64,000 nt of DNA from an uncultured Pelagibacteraceae bacterium. Its GTDB lineage: Bacteria > Pseudomonadota > Alphaproteobacteria > Pelagibacterales > Pelagibacteraceae. A model generated the notes under the pieces. The model was given only the letters and a program-made list of their open reading frames with translations, was not told the DNA's origin and made no database searches. The stretch covers positions 56,001 to 120,000 of the forward strand of contig CACIKE010000002.1 of assembly GCA_902587155.1 (NCBI GenBank), given 5' to 3'. The translations under genes and the position numbers were made by a program. Numbering within the stretch: the stretch's first letter is position 1; every line of letters begins with the position of its first letter. This document shows, piece after piece, positions 49,431 through 60,430 of the stretch.

Positions 49431-49528
49431 GGAAGAATATTTAAACTCTAGCTTATTTAAGTCAATTACATAATAGTAACATAGACATTTTTTTGTCATT
49501 TTTCTTATATAAGTATAAGTATATAAAG

Positions 49529-50626
49529 ATGAAGAATTATTTAAATTTTGAAACAGATATTAAAAATCTTGAAAATGAGTTAGAGAAATTAAAAGATCCT
49601 TTTAATCAAGAAGGTTTATCAGAAGTTGATACAAAAAAAATTTCTAAAACTCAGGAAGAAATCGATAAGAAACTTAAAGACATTTATAATAATTTAGATC
49701 CTTGGCAAATCACATTGGTTGCAAGGCACGAGGATAGACCTAAATCAAAATTTTTTATTGATAACTTGTTTGAGGACTTCATCTCGTTAGAAGGTGATAG
49801 ATATTATGGAGAAGACAAATCGGTTATTACTGGTTTTGCAAAATTTAATGGTCGATCAGTATTAGTAATCGGTCAAGAGAAGGGGGAAAACTTAGAAACT
49901 AGAATTGAGAGAAACTTTGGCATGATGAGACCAGAGGGTTATAGAAAAACTATTAGGTTAATGGAACTGGCAGATAAGTTTGATATTCCTATTATATCCT
50001 TTATAGATACTCCAGGTGCATATCCAGGAGTGGGTGCAGAGGAGAGAGGACAAGCAGAAGCAATAGCCAAATCTATTGAGTGTTGTATGAAACTTAAGGT
50101 CCCAACTTTAGCTATAGTAATAGGTGAAGGTGGCTCAGGTGGAGCCATAGCTCTCGCATCGTCAAATAAAGTTTTAATGCTTGAGAATGCGATCTATTCA
50201 GTAATCTCACCTGAGGGATGTGCAACAATATTGTGGAGAGATCCAAAAAAAATGCTCGATGCTGCAATAGCAATGAAGCTGTCTGCTAAAGACTTATTAG
50301 AGCTTAATATTATTGATGAAATAATTCCAGAGCCTTTAGGTGGCGCGCACAGAGATAGAGATATTATTTTAGAAAATGTAAAAAACTCTATCACTCAAAA
50401 TTTAGATTTTTTTAAAACTTTAACAGCTGAAGAAATTCTTAATCATAGAAAAGATAAGTTCTTAAAAATTGGAAGAACTAAAGGGTTTGTATCTAGTCCC
50501 GAAAGTCTAAGCGCAATTCAAACCTCTGGATTAGATTTTAAAGAAATTATTAAAAATAAAAAAAATATTGTAATTGCTGTAGCAACATTAGTTATTGTAG
50601 CTGCACTCACCTTATTTATTCTATAG
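49529..50626 (+). CDS. accA: acetyl-CoA carboxylase carboxyltransferase subunit alpha with C-terminal hydrophobic tail
   Basis: SFIDTPGAYPGVGAEERGQAEAIAKSIECC, IGEGGSGGAIAL; C-terminus KKNIVIAVATLVIVAALTLFIL. Confidence 0.94.
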   Translation: MKNYLNFETDIKNLENELEKLKDPFNQEGLSEVDTKKISKTQEEIDKKLKDIYNNLDPWQITLVARHEDRPKSKFFIDNLFEDFISLEGDRYYGEDKSVITGFAKFNGRSVLVIGQEKGENLETRIERNFGMMRPEGYRKTIRLMELADKFDIPIISFIDTPGAYPGVGAEERGQAEAIAKSIECCMKLKVPTLAIVIGEGGSGGAIALASSNKVLMLENAIYSVISPEGCATILWRDPKKMLDAAIAMKLSAKDLLELNIIDEIIPEPLGGAHRDRDIILENVKNSITQNLDFFKTLTAEEILNHRKDKFLKIGRTKGFVSSPESLSAIQTSGLDFKEIIKNKKNIVIAVATLVIVAALTLFIL

Positions 50627-53164
50627 AGCTCCACAACATTTCTTGAATTTTTTACCAGATCCACATGGACAAGGATCATTTCTACTTGTTTTTTTACTAA
50701 GGTTTTTAAATTTTTCTTTTAATTGTCTCTGGTTTATTTTTTCGGTTGGTTCATTAAAAACCTTTAGATTCATCAATATTTTTACATAATCTAGTTTTAA
50801 TTTTTCAAGTAAATTCGAGAATAAATCAAATGCTTCTTTTTTATATTCTATAAGAGGATCCCTTTGTCCATATGATCTAAGACCCACAACCTGTCTTAAT
50901 TGCTCTAGGTATTGGATGTGTGATTTCCAATTAAAATCAATGGATTGTAAAAGAATTCTTTTTTCTATTTCTTTTGATTGATTTTCCCCAAGAATTTTAG
51001 ATCTCTCTTCTCTAGCAAATTTGAATTTTTCAAAAATTTTTTCTCTTAGTTTTGTGTCACTTAAAGACATTAATTCGTTATATTCGTCATCGTTTAGACT
51101 TTTTCCAAAAATAGCCTTTAATCTATTGCTTAACTCATTATTTTTAGGATTTGATAACCTTTGAATTTTTAGGTTTATTAAGTTGTCAACTATTTCTGAT
51201 AAAAAACTATCAGAATAATCAAAAATTTTTTCACTATCCATAGCATCTTTTCGTTGAGAAAATACCACTTGCCTTTGATCATTTAAAACATTGTCAAATT
51301 TTATGAGAGTTTTTCTAATATCGAAATTTCGTGCCTCAACTTTTTGTTGTGCTCTCTCCAAAGCTTTATTTATCCAAGGATGATCTATACTTTCACCATC
51401 CTTAAGACCAAGTTTTTGAAGAATATTGTTCATAGACTCAGATCCAAAAATTCTCATTAGGTCATCTTCTAAACTTACATAAAAAATAGAACTCCCTTCG
51501 TCTCCTTGTCTGCCCGATCTTCCTCTTGCTTGATTGTCTACTCTTCTGGACTCCATTCTTTCAGTTCCAATAACAAATAAACCACCTAAAGATTTTATAT
51601 AATCTTTATTTTTTTTGAGTTGATCGTCTTCAATTGATCCTTTTTTTCCACCTAGTTGAATATCTACACCTCTACCAGAAATACTTGTCGTAATTATTAC
51701 TGATTTAGCTTTACCAGCATTAGCAATAATCTCTGCTTCATTTTCATGGTTTTTAGCATTTAATACGATGTGATTAATTTTTTCCTGTGTAAGAAGTTTG
51801 GAGTATATCTCAGATTTGCTCACACTGGATGTGAATATTAAAAGAGGCTGACTGTTTTCGTGACACTCTTTTATTTTTTTAATGATTGCATTATTTTTTT
51901 CTGCCTCTGTTCGAAAAATTTGATCATTGAAATCTTTTCTGATCATCTTTTTATTAGTTGGAACTACAATTACATTCAGATTATAGATTTCAAAGAACTC
52001 CTCAGACTCTGTAGCAGCTGTACCTGTACACCCTGATATCTTTTTATAAAGTTTGAAATAATTCTGATAAGTGATAGACGCTAGAGTTTGATTTTCAGCC
52101 TGTATTTCAATTTTTTCCTTGGCCTCAATAGCTTGGTGGAGACCATCACCAAATCTTCTCCCCTCTAATATTCGACCAGTTAATTCATCCACAATTTTGA
52201 TGCTGTTATCTTTAACAAGGTAATCTTTATCTTTTTTGAATAGATGATTTGCTTTTAAAGCTTGATTCACAAAATGAACTAAATCAAGATTTTCTGGATC
52301 ATAAAAATTATTGTTTTTTAAAACTCCTGCATTAGAGAATAAACTTTCAACATGGTTAATACCTTCGTTAGTTAATAAAATATTTCTGTCTTTTTCATCA
52401 ACCTCAAAATCATTTTTATTAAGGAGCTTAATTACTTTGTCTACTGCAACATATTGATTAGTTTTATCTTCTGCAGCTCCTGAAATTACCAAAGGAGTTC
52501 TTGCTTCATCAATTAGACAGGAGTCTATTTCATCTACTATTGCAAAATGGTGTCCTCTTTGAACCATTTCATCTTTTGAATATTTCATATTATCTCGAAG
52601 ATAATCAAATCCTAATTCACTGTTCGTTGCATAAGTAATATCACAATCATAATTTTTCTTTCTCTCCTCGTCATTTTGATCATTATTTATATAGCCCGAC
52701 GTTAAGCCTAAAAAACTGAAAATTTTACCCATCTCCAAAGAATCTCTTTTCGCGAGGTAGTCATTTACTGTTACAATATGAACTCCTTTCTCTTCCAAAG
52801 CATTTAAATATGCTGCTAGAGCAATTGTAAGAGTTTTACCTTCTCCAGTTCTCATTTCTGCAATTTTATTTTCATGCAGAACAACTCCACCAATTATTTG
52901 AACATCGAAGTGTCTCTCATTTCTTGATCTCAAAGAGGCTTCTCTTACTAGAGCGAAAGCTTCAGGTAAAATTTCGTTAAGGGAAGTTCCTTTTTGAATT
53001 TTTTCTTTTAATTTAATTGTTTTCTCAGGAAACTCTTTATCATTAAGTTTTTTTATACTTTCCTCTAAAAGATTGATTCGGTCTACTATTTTGCAAATCC
53101 TATCTAGCTCTTTTTTGTTGCCAGATTTAATAAATTTAGAAATAAAGCTTAGAGGATTTAACAT
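50621..53164 (-). CDS. secA: preprotein translocase subunit SecA
   Basis: MRTGEGKTLTIALAAYLNAL, ISGRGVDIQLGG, NDPCPCGSGKKFKKCCG tail. Confidence 0.97.
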   Translation of the reverse strand: MLNPLSFISKFIKSGNKKELDRICKIVDRINLLEESIKKLNDKEFPEKTIKLKEKIQKGTSLNEILPEAFALVREASLRSRNERHFDVQIIGGVVLHENKIAEMRTGEGKTLTIALAAYLNALEEKGVHIVTVNDYLAKRDSLEMGKIFSFLGLTSGYINNDQNDEERKKNYDCDITYATNSELGFDYLRDNMKYSKDEMVQRGHHFAIVDEIDSCLIDEARTPLVISGAAEDKTNQYVAVDKVIKLLNKNDFEVDEKDRNILLTNEGINHVESLFSNAGVLKNNNFYDPENLDLVHFVNQALKANHLFKKDKDYLVKDNSIKIVDELTGRILEGRRFGDGLHQAIEAKEKIEIQAENQTLASITYQNYFKLYKKISGCTGTAATESEEFFEIYNLNVIVVPTNKKMIRKDFNDQIFRTEAEKNNAIIKKIKECHENSQPLLIFTSSVSKSEIYSKLLTQEKINHIVLNAKNHENEAEIIANAGKAKSVIITTSISGRGVDIQLGGKKGSIEDDQLKKNKDYIKSLGGLFVIGTERMESRRVDNQARGRSGRQGDEGSSIFYVSLEDDLMRIFGSESMNNILQKLGLKDGESIDHPWINKALERAQQKVEARNFDIRKTLIKFDNVLNDQRQVVFSQRKDAMDSEKIFDYSDSFLSEIVDNLINLKIQRLSNPKNNELSNRLKAIFGKSLNDDEYNELMSLSDTKLREKIFEKFKFAREERSKILGENQSKEIEKRILLQSIDFNWKSHIQYLEQLRQVVGLRSYGQRDPLIEYKKEAFDLFSNLLEKLKLDYVKILMNLKVFNEPTEKINQRQLKEKFKNLSKKTSRNDPCPCGSGKKFKKCCGAL

Positions 53165-53229
53165 TAGTTTTTGATATACATTTTAATTACAACTTTTAAT
53201 ATAGTTATTTAATTAAAATTTTAAATATC

Positions 53230-54531
53230 ATGGGAATCAATTTACCAAATTTTTTAGCCTCAAAATCACATGATCGAAAAATGGGGCAATATCAAGACCT
53301 TGATCACCTAGACGGTTTAGCGGTATCTTCAGTCAGTGCTAATTTATACAACTCTAAAAGAGATGATTTAGCAATGTTCTATTTTCGTGATGGTGCAAAT
53401 TTTGCATCACTTTATACCAAGTCTAAAATTTTGTCAGAAAATATTAAATGGAATTTAAGTCAAAAAACTCAAAAAATTTTTTCACTTATAGTCAATACTA
53501 GAAATGCAAACTCATTTACAGGAGAACATGGTTATAAAAGTATGCAGCATATAGCAGATTTAATCTCAAAAGAATTAACAGAAAAACAAAAAGAAGATGA
53601 GGATGATCCTAAAATAATTAAACCAAAAAATCTTATTTTTGGATGTACTGGAACTATCGGGGAAAAATTCCCTGAAGAAAAAATTAAGTTAAAAATTCCA
53701 GAGCTAATAAAAAATATTAAATATACGCAAAACAAATATATTTGGATGAAAGTTGCTCTATCAATAATGACAACTGATACTCAGCCAAAAATAGCAATGG
53801 AAGAATGTAAAATTGGAAATACACCTGTAAAGATTTATGGAGTAGCGAAAGGTTCTGGTATGATACAACCAAATATGGCAACTACATTAGCATATATTTT
53901 TACTGATGCTGATATTTCTAATGATGTATTAAAAAAGTTACTCAAGAAAAATATTGAGAATACCTTTAATGCAATTTCATGTGATGGCGATACTAGTACT
54001 AATGATATGATTTCAATTTTCTCCACAGGAAAAGCAAAGAACACTCTTATAAAGACAATTAATGATAAAAAGATCAAATCATTTGATGAAGCACTGAACA
54101 GTCTATTATTAAATTTAGCAAAAAGAGTTGTGGCTGATGGAGAGGGAGCTTCAAAATTTGTAACAATAAATGTTTTAAATTCCAAAACTGAGCAGGATGC
54201 AAAAAAAATTGGTTTTTCAATTGCCAATTCTCCATTAGTAAAAACAGCTATTGCAGGTGAAGATCCAAATTGGGGTAGAATAATTATGGCAATTGGAAAA
54301 TCTGATGTAGATATAAATTTAAATAAATTATCAATAAAATTTGGCGATTTGATAATTGTAAATAAAGGAAAAATTCATAATCAGTACAATGAGAGTGAAG
54401 CAGCAAAATATATGAAAGGATTAGACATTAATATTGGCGTTGACATTGGAAATGGAAAAAAAAGGTTCACGGTTTATACTATGGATTTAACCAATGAATA
54501 CATTAAAATTAATTCAGACTACAGAAGCTAG
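53230..54531 (+). CDS. argJ: bifunctional ornithine acetyltransferase / N-acetylglutamate synthase
   Basis: GVAKGSGMIQPNMATTLAYIFTDA, CDGDTSTNDM, GEDPNWGRIIMAIGKS. Confidence 0.95.
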   Translation: MGINLPNFLASKSHDRKMGQYQDLDHLDGLAVSSVSANLYNSKRDDLAMFYFRDGANFASLYTKSKILSENIKWNLSQKTQKIFSLIVNTRNANSFTGEHGYKSMQHIADLISKELTEKQKEDEDDPKIIKPKNLIFGCTGTIGEKFPEEKIKLKIPELIKNIKYTQNKYIWMKVALSIMTTDTQPKIAMEECKIGNTPVKIYGVAKGSGMIQPNMATTLAYIFTDADISNDVLKKLLKKNIENTFNAISCDGDTSTNDMISIFSTGKAKNTLIKTINDKKIKSFDEALNSLLLNLAKRVVADGEGASKFVTINVLNSKTEQDAKKIGFSIANSPLVKTAIAGEDPNWGRIIMAIGKSDVDINLNKLSIKFGDLIIVNKGKIHNQYNESEAAKYMKGLDINIGVDIGNGKKRFTVYTMDLTNEYIKINSDYRS

Positions 54532-54571
54532 CTATATTGAAATTTTGTATAATAGTAACTAAGTAAGTATT

Positions 54572-55003
54572 ATGATCAAATACAATTTATTGTGTAAAAA
54601 ATGCGAACTTACATTTGACAGCTGGTTTGCATCTTCAAAGGAATATGACAAACTTAAGAGTAAAAAGTTAATTAATTGTCACAGTTGCGGATCTTTAAAA
54701 GTAGAGAAAAATTTAATGGCACCAAAGTTAATGAGTAAAAATTTTAGCTATAAAAATGAAAAAAAGAATTTGATAAAATATCAAAAAATAAAAAAAACAA
54801 TTAACGAATATCAAAAATTTATTAAGAATAACTTTGATTATGTTGGAGAAAATTTTGCTTATGAGGCTAGATCAATACATTACAACAGTAAGAAAAAACA
54901 CAAAGGTATCTATGGAACTGCTTCAAAACAGGATTTGAAAGAGCTTAAAGAAGAAGGTATAGATGCTCAGATGGTTCCATGGTTTGAGAAAGAAAACAAT
55001 TAA
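54572..55003 (+). CDS. DUF1178 family protein
   Basis: MIKYNLLCKKCELTFDSWFASSKEYDKLK...CHSCGS Zn-ribbon-like. Confidence 0.88.
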   Translation: MIKYNLLCKKCELTFDSWFASSKEYDKLKSKKLINCHSCGSLKVEKNLMAPKLMSKNFSYKNEKKNLIKYQKIKKTINEYQKFIKNNFDYVGENFAYEARSIHYNSKKKHKGIYGTASKQDLKELKEEGIDAQMVPWFEKENN

Positions 55004-55728
55004 TTTTTAATAAATTTGGCAATGTAGTTTACAGATTTATCATTACCAACACTCCACTTATTCTTTAATAAATTAAAATTCATTCCATCCACCTTGTCTA
55101 ATCTCAGATCATTTTTCTCAAGTATTGAAATTAATTCCTCAGGTTTTATAAATTTTTCCCATTCATGTGTCCCTATCGGAAGCCACCGCAATATATATTC
55201 AGCTCCTACTATTGCAAAAATATAAGATTTTAATGTTTTGTTTAAAGTTGCAACAAACATTATCCCATTTTTTTTTAAAAGTTTACAGCAGGATTTCAAA
55301 AAAAAATTCACATCCTCAACATGTTCTACAATTTCCATATTTAAGATAACATCAAACTTATCCTTTGTATTAAATTTTTCAGGAGATGAGCAAAAATAAT
55401 CTATTTGAAGATTATTTTTTTCGGAATGGAGTTTTGCAACCTTGATATTTTTATCAGATGCATCAATGCCGGTCACCTTTGCACCCAACCTGCACATTGG
55501 TTCTGATAATAAACCTCCACCGCATCCTACATCTAAAATTTTGATATTTTTAAAGGGTGTCTTATTATAATTGAGTTTGAATGTCTTAATAACATTTTCT
55601 TTGATGTAAGAAATTCTAATGGGGTTAAATTTATGTAATGGTTTAAATTTACCTTCAGGATTCCACCATTCTTCTGCAATTTTAGAAAATTTTTCTATTT
55701 CTTTTTTGTTTATTGTGTTATTTTTCAT
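55000..55728 (-). CDS. ubiG: ubiquinone biosynthesis O-methyltransferase
   Basis: EWWNPEGKFKPLHKFNPIRISYI, LDVGCGGGLLSEPMCRLGAKVTGID. Confidence 0.94.
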   Translation of the reverse strand: MKNNTINKKEIEKFSKIAEEWWNPEGKFKPLHKFNPIRISYIKENVIKTFKLNYNKTPFKNIKILDVGCGGGLLSEPMCRLGAKVTGIDASDKNIKVAKLHSEKNNLQIDYFCSSPEKFNTKDKFDVILNMEIVEHVEDVNFFLKSCCKLLKKNGIMFVATLNKTLKSYIFAIVGAEYILRWLPIGTHEWEKFIKPEELISILEKNDLRLDKVDGMNFNLLKNKWSVGNDKSVNYIAKFIKN

Positions 55729-55796
55729 TTGTAAGTTGACTTTATATTCAACATGTATTTATTCAATATTTTTTAAATTTAAAAGATTAGTTTATC

Positions 55797-57017
55797 ATGA
55801 AAATTGTCGTATTAAAATTTGGGGGTACATCAGTCGGTACTATCAAAAAGATAAAAAGAGTTGCTAAAATAATTATTGATTACAAAAAGAAAAACTACAA
55901 GGTAATTGTAGTTTCATCAGCTATGAGTGGTGTGACAAATGAGTTAATAAAAAAATCTTTTGAGATTAGCGATAGTTTCTCAGATTCAGAGCATGATGTT
56001 TTAGTTTCCTCAGGTGAACAAGTTGCATGCTCTTTAATTGCTGGACGGTTAATTCATGAAGGATATGAGTCTAGATCTTGGTTATCTTGGCAGATTCCAA
56101 TTTTCACTAAAGGTAAATATAAAAACTCAAGGATAAATCAAATAAACAAAAGAAATATTGCTAAATATTTAAAAAAGGGCGGCATACCAATAGTCACTGG
56201 GTTTCAAGGACTAAATGATGAAAATAGAATCACTACTATAGGAAGGGGTGGTTCTGACGCAAGTGCAATTATGATTGCTAAGTTTTTCAAAGCAGAGAGA
56301 TGTATAATTTATACTGATGTAGAGGGAGTTTATACAACTGATCCAAACAAATTAAAAAATGCAAAAAAGATCAAAGTAATCTCATATGAAGAAATGTTAG
56401 AGATGGCATCTCTTGGTGCTAAAGTTATGCAACCAGTCTCAATACAAGATGCACGATTAAATAGGATTGATATAGAGGTAAAATCATCTTTTTCCAAAAG
56501 GACAGGAACCTTGATTACTAAAAGATCAAATATTATAAATAATAAAATTGTTACTGGAATTTCTTCAACTCAAAATGACTCAAAAGTTTCTCTTATAGGC
56601 GTGAAAGATAAACCTGGAGTTGCAGCAGCAATTTTTAAACCATTATCTAAAAATTTAATAAATGTTGATATGGTTGTGCAAAATATTTCTGCTAACGGTA
56701 AAGAAACAGATTTAACATTTACTATAAAAACAGATGACTTGAATAAAACAAAAAAAATTATTCAACAAAACGAAACTATTAATTACAGAAAATTACTTTT
56801 TGAAAAAGGAGTGTCGAAAATTTCAGTGATCGGGGTGGGTATGATAACTACTCCAGGAGTAACTTTCAGAATGTTTCAATCACTTGCAAACAAGAAAATA
56901 AATATTAAAGTAATCTCAACTTCTGAGATTAAAATCTCAGTTTTGATTAATAAAAAAGACACACAAAAAGCTTTGATTGCCCTGCATAAAGAATTTAAAT
57001 TAGACCAAAAAAAATGA
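55797..57017 (+). CDS. lysC: aspartate kinase
   Basis: [45 protein letters not shown], tandem ACT. Confidence 0.95.
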   Translation: MKIVVLKFGGTSVGTIKKIKRVAKIIIDYKKKNYKVIVVSSAMSGVTNELIKKSFEISDSFSDSEHDVLVSSGEQVACSLIAGRLIHEGYESRSWLSWQIPIFTKGKYKNSRINQINKRNIAKYLKKGGIPIVTGFQGLNDENRITTIGRGGSDASAIMIAKFFKAERCIIYTDVEGVYTTDPNKLKNAKKIKVISYEEMLEMASLGAKVMQPVSIQDARLNRIDIEVKSSFSKRTGTLITKRSNIINNKIVTGISSTQNDSKVSLIGVKDKPGVAAAIFKPLSKNLINVDMVVQNISANGKETDLTFTIKTDDLNKTKKIIQQNETINYRKLLFEKGVSKISVIGVGMITTPGVTFRMFQSLANKKINIKVISTSEIKISVLINKKDTQKALIALHKEFKLDQKK

Positions 57018-58114
57018 GCATTAGACCTTTTAGAGATATAAAAAGAAGAGAAACAAGAGAAATTAATGTTGGTAAAGTGAAAGTTGGAGGAGGAAATCCA
57101 ATAACAGTTCAATCAATGACTAACACTCTTACTACTGATATAAAGGCTACAATTAACCAAATAAATGAAATTAGCTCTGAGGGCGCCGACATTGTAAGGG
57201 TCTCTTGTCCTGATGAGTTATCATCCAAAGCATTAAAAGAAATAATTAAAAATGTTGATGTACCTATTGTTGCCGATATTCATTTTCATTATAAAAGAGC
57301 GATTGAGGCCGCTGAAAATGGGGCAAGCTGTTTAAGAATTAATCCTGGCAATATCGGAAGTAGAAACAAAATTAAAGAAATTGTAAAAGCAGCAATAGAT
57401 CATAATTGTTCTATTAGAGTGGGAGTTAATGCGGGATCTTTAGAAAAAGATATTCTTGAAAAATTTAAAGAACCCTGTCCAGAGGCGTTAGTCGAAAGTG
57501 CTTTAAGAAATATTAAGATATTAGAGGATGAGGATTTTCAAAATTTGAAAGTTAGCGTTAAGTCATCAGATGTTTTCCTATCCGTTGAAGCATACAGACA
57601 ACTCTCAAAATCTACAGATTATCCATTACACTTAGGAATCACAGAGGCTGGAGGATTTATACCTGGAAGTGTCAAATCTTCTATTGGATTAGGGACATTA
57701 CTTTTAGAGGGTATTGGCGACACTATTAGAATTTCTTTATCTGACAATCCAGTTGAAGAGGTTAAAATCGGGAATGAAATACTAAAATCTCTGAATTTAA
57801 GAGAAAGAGGAGTCAAAATAATTTCTTGTCCTTCATGCGCAAGACAAGGTTTTGAAGTGATCGAAACTGTAAAAATATTGGAAAAAAAACTTTCTCACAT
57901 AAAAACTCCTATTACTTTATCTGTAATTGGATGTGTAGTTAATGGCCCTGGAGAAGCAGCTTTAACAGATGTGGGAATAACAGGAGGTAGAAAAGGAAAT
58001 AATATGCTCTATTTGTCTGGAGTACAATCTGAAAAAGTTTTAACCAATGATATGATTGAAAAGGTTGTAAGTGAAGTTGAAAAGAAAGCGTCTGAATTGG
58101 ATAATTCAAAATGA
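57014..58114 (+). CDS. ispG: 4-hydroxy-3-methylbut-2-en-1-yl diphosphate synthase
   Basis: [51 protein letters not shown]. Confidence 0.96.
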   Translation: MSIRPFRDIKRRETREINVGKVKVGGGNPITVQSMTNTLTTDIKATINQINEISSEGADIVRVSCPDELSSKALKEIIKNVDVPIVADIHFHYKRAIEAAENGASCLRINPGNIGSRNKIKEIVKAAIDHNCSIRVGVNAGSLEKDILEKFKEPCPEALVESALRNIKILEDEDFQNLKVSVKSSDVFLSVEAYRQLSKSTDYPLHLGITEAGGFIPGSVKSSIGLGTLLLEGIGDTIRISLSDNPVEEVKIGNEILKSLNLRERGVKIISCPSCARQGFEVIETVKILEKKLSHIKTPITLSVIGCVVNGPGEAALTDVGITGGRKGNNMLYLSGVQSEKVLTNDMIEKVVSEVEKKASELDNSK

Positions 58115-59184
58115 TACCAATAAAAACCGTTAATGATTTAATTATCAAACACGCCTTATTAGAGAAAGAATTGTCCTCAGGAGAAATAGATAAAAATTCT
58201 TTCGCTGAAAAATCTAAAGAATATGCAGACCTTAATGAAATTATAAAAGTTGCTAAATTTTATATTTCTTTTGAAAAAAATAAAAAAGAAATCCAAACAA
58301 TTTTAGAAGATAAAAATTCAGATACAGATATCATTAAAATGGCTGAGTCAGAGTTGAACGATTTAGAAATTCAAAATATAAACAATGAAAAAAAATTGAA
58401 ATTATTTCTATTGCCAAAGGATGAAGCAGATAAAAAAAATGCAATTATTGAAATAAGAGCTGGAACAGGTGGTTTAGAAGCTAGTTTATTTGCTTCAGAT
58501 CTTTTCAAAATGTATGAGAAAGTAAGCAACAAAAAAAAATGGAGTCTTGAATTGATTTCAATTTCAAGAAGTGAGGCTGGCGGCTTAAAAGAGGTAATCG
58601 CTTCAATAAAAGGAAACAATATTTACTCAACTTTAAAATATGAAAGTGGTGTTCATAGAGTACAAAGAGTTCCTGATACAGAAACACAAGGAAGAGTTCA
58701 TACTTCAGCAGCAACAGTTGCAGTCTTACCAGAGGCAGAGGAAGTTGATCTTAAGATAAATGATAGTGATTTAAGAATAGATGTTTTTAGGGCTGGTGGA
58801 CCAGGTGGTCAATCAGTAAATACCACAGATAGTGCAGTCAGAATTACTCATATCCCAACAGGAATTTCAGTTTCCCAACAAGACGAAAAATCGCAACACA
58901 AAAATAAAGCTAAAGGAATGAAAATTTTAAGGTCCAGATTGTATGAACTTGAAAGGTCTAGAATTGAAAATGAGAGATCAAAAGATAGAAAAAATAAGAT
59001 AGGCTCTGGTGATAGATCGGAACGAATAAGAACTTATAATTTTCCACAAGGAAGAGTGACTGATCATAGAATTAATTTAACTCTACATAAACTTGATGAA
59101 TTTTTAGAGGGTGAAGTTTTTGATGAAATAATCGAGGCATTAACATTACAAGCACAAGAAGAAAGCTTAAAAATCTTTAATTAA
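58111..59184 (+). CDS. prfA: peptide chain release factor 1
   Basis: [57 protein letters not shown]. Confidence 0.97.
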   Translation: MIPIKTVNDLIIKHALLEKELSSGEIDKNSFAEKSKEYADLNEIIKVAKFYISFEKNKKEIQTILEDKNSDTDIIKMAESELNDLEIQNINNEKKLKLFLLPKDEADKKNAIIEIRAGTGGLEASLFASDLFKMYEKVSNKKKWSLELISISRSEAGGLKEVIASIKGNNIYSTLKYESGVHRVQRVPDTETQGRVHTSAATVAVLPEAEEVDLKINDSDLRIDVFRAGGPGGQSVNTTDSAVRITHIPTGISVSQQDEKSQHKNKAKGMKILRSRLYELERSRIENERSKDRKNKIGSGDRSERIRTYNFPQGRVTDHRINLTLHKLDEFLEGEVFDEIIEALTLQAQEESLKIFN

Positions 59185-60027
59185 ATGAATATAGAAACTG
59201 CAATCCAGAAAGCATCATTAGAATTAAAACGAAATAATATAGAAAATTCATTATTAGATAGTGAAATTTTGATGTCTAAGGTTTTAAAAAAAGATAGAAA
59301 ATTTATACTTCTAAATTCAAAAAAAGAATTAAATGATGTTCAGTATCAAAAGTTTAAAAAATTTATACTCTTTAGATCGGAAAGCAAACCTGTCGCTTAT
59401 ATAACTGGAAAAAAATTTTTTTGGAAATATGAATTTAAGGTAAATAATAAAGTTTTAATACCAAGACCTGACACAGAACTAATTGTTGAACAAGTTTTAG
59501 AAATTTATAAACATAAAAAAAAAATAAACTTTTTGGAGATTGGTGTTGGCTCAGGATGTATTATTTTATCAATTCTCAAAGAAAAAAAGAATTTTCTAGG
59601 AAAAGGTCTTGATTTAAGCAAAGATTGTATAAAATTATGTAAAATCAATGCCAATAAACTTAAAGTAAATCATAGAATTAAGTTATATAAATCAAATATT
59701 GACAATTTTAACTTAGGCAAATATGATTTAGTTATATCTAATCCTCCCTATATCAAAAAATTAGATTTAAATTATTTGAATAAGGATATCATTAAATTTG
59801 AACCTATGTTGGCATTAGATGGTGGATTAGACGGATTATCAGAAATCAGAAAGTTTATTGAAAAGTCATCTGAGCTGGTTAAAAAAAGTGGAAAATTGTT
59901 TTTAGAAATTGCCCACGATCAAAAAAATGAGGTAAAAAAAATATTAATAGAAAATGGCTTTTACATTAATAAAAATGTAAAAGATTTAGCAGGAAACGAT
60001 AGGTGTATAATAAGTACTAAAAAATAA
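59185..60027 (+). CDS. prmC: release factor glutamine methyltransferase
   Basis: LIPRPDTELIVE, LEIGVGSGCIILSI, DLVISNPPYI. Confidence 0.95.
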   Translation: MNIETAIQKASLELKRNNIENSLLDSEILMSKVLKKDRKFILLNSKKELNDVQYQKFKKFILFRSESKPVAYITGKKFFWKYEFKVNNKVLIPRPDTELIVEQVLEIYKHKKKINFLEIGVGSGCIILSILKEKKNFLGKGLDLSKDCIKLCKINANKLKVNHRIKLYKSNIDNFNLGKYDLVISNPPYIKKLDLNYLNKDIIKFEPMLALDGGLDGLSEIRKFIEKSSELVKKSGKLFLEIAHDQKNEVKKILIENGFYINKNVKDLAGNDRCIISTKK

Positions 60028-60037
60028 TTTTTTAAAT

Positions 60038-60412
60038 ATGGTCACATTCAGAAACAACAATACTCGTAGAAACAATTTTAGAAGAAACGAAAGAAATTTT
60101 AAATCTAATGGTGATAGAGGAAAATTTGTATCAAATTTTTCAAATAATGAAAATTTTCAAAGAAAGTTACCAGGTAGAAATAATCATAATGCTCCTAAAC
60201 TAATTGAAAAATATAATAATCTTGCAAGAGAAGCACTTTCAAGTGGAGACAAAATATTATCTGAAAACTATTTTCAACATGCGGATCATTTTATGAGAAT
60301 TTTAAATGAGAAAGAAATTCAAAAAAAAAATATTATTTCAAGTAATAACGACAAATCTCAAGAAAATACTTCAAGTCTAAATAAGGTACAAGATGAAGTT
60401 GAAAAGATTTAG
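60038..60412 (+). CDS. DUF4167 family protein
   Basis: Asn/Arg-rich N-terminus, NLAREALSSGDKILSENYFQHADHFMRIL; follows prmC. Confidence 0.88.
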   Translation: MVTFRNNNTRRNNFRRNERNFKSNGDRGKFVSNFSNNENFQRKLPGRNNHNAPKLIEKYNNLAREALSSGDKILSENYFQHADHFMRILNEKEIQKKNIISSNNDKSQENTSSLNKVQDEVEKI

Positions 60413-60430
60413 GAACTGAAATAATACCTA

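Noticed and set aside
53835-54227. 130-aa minus-strand ORF inside argJ
   Set aside because: Antisense shadow ORF.
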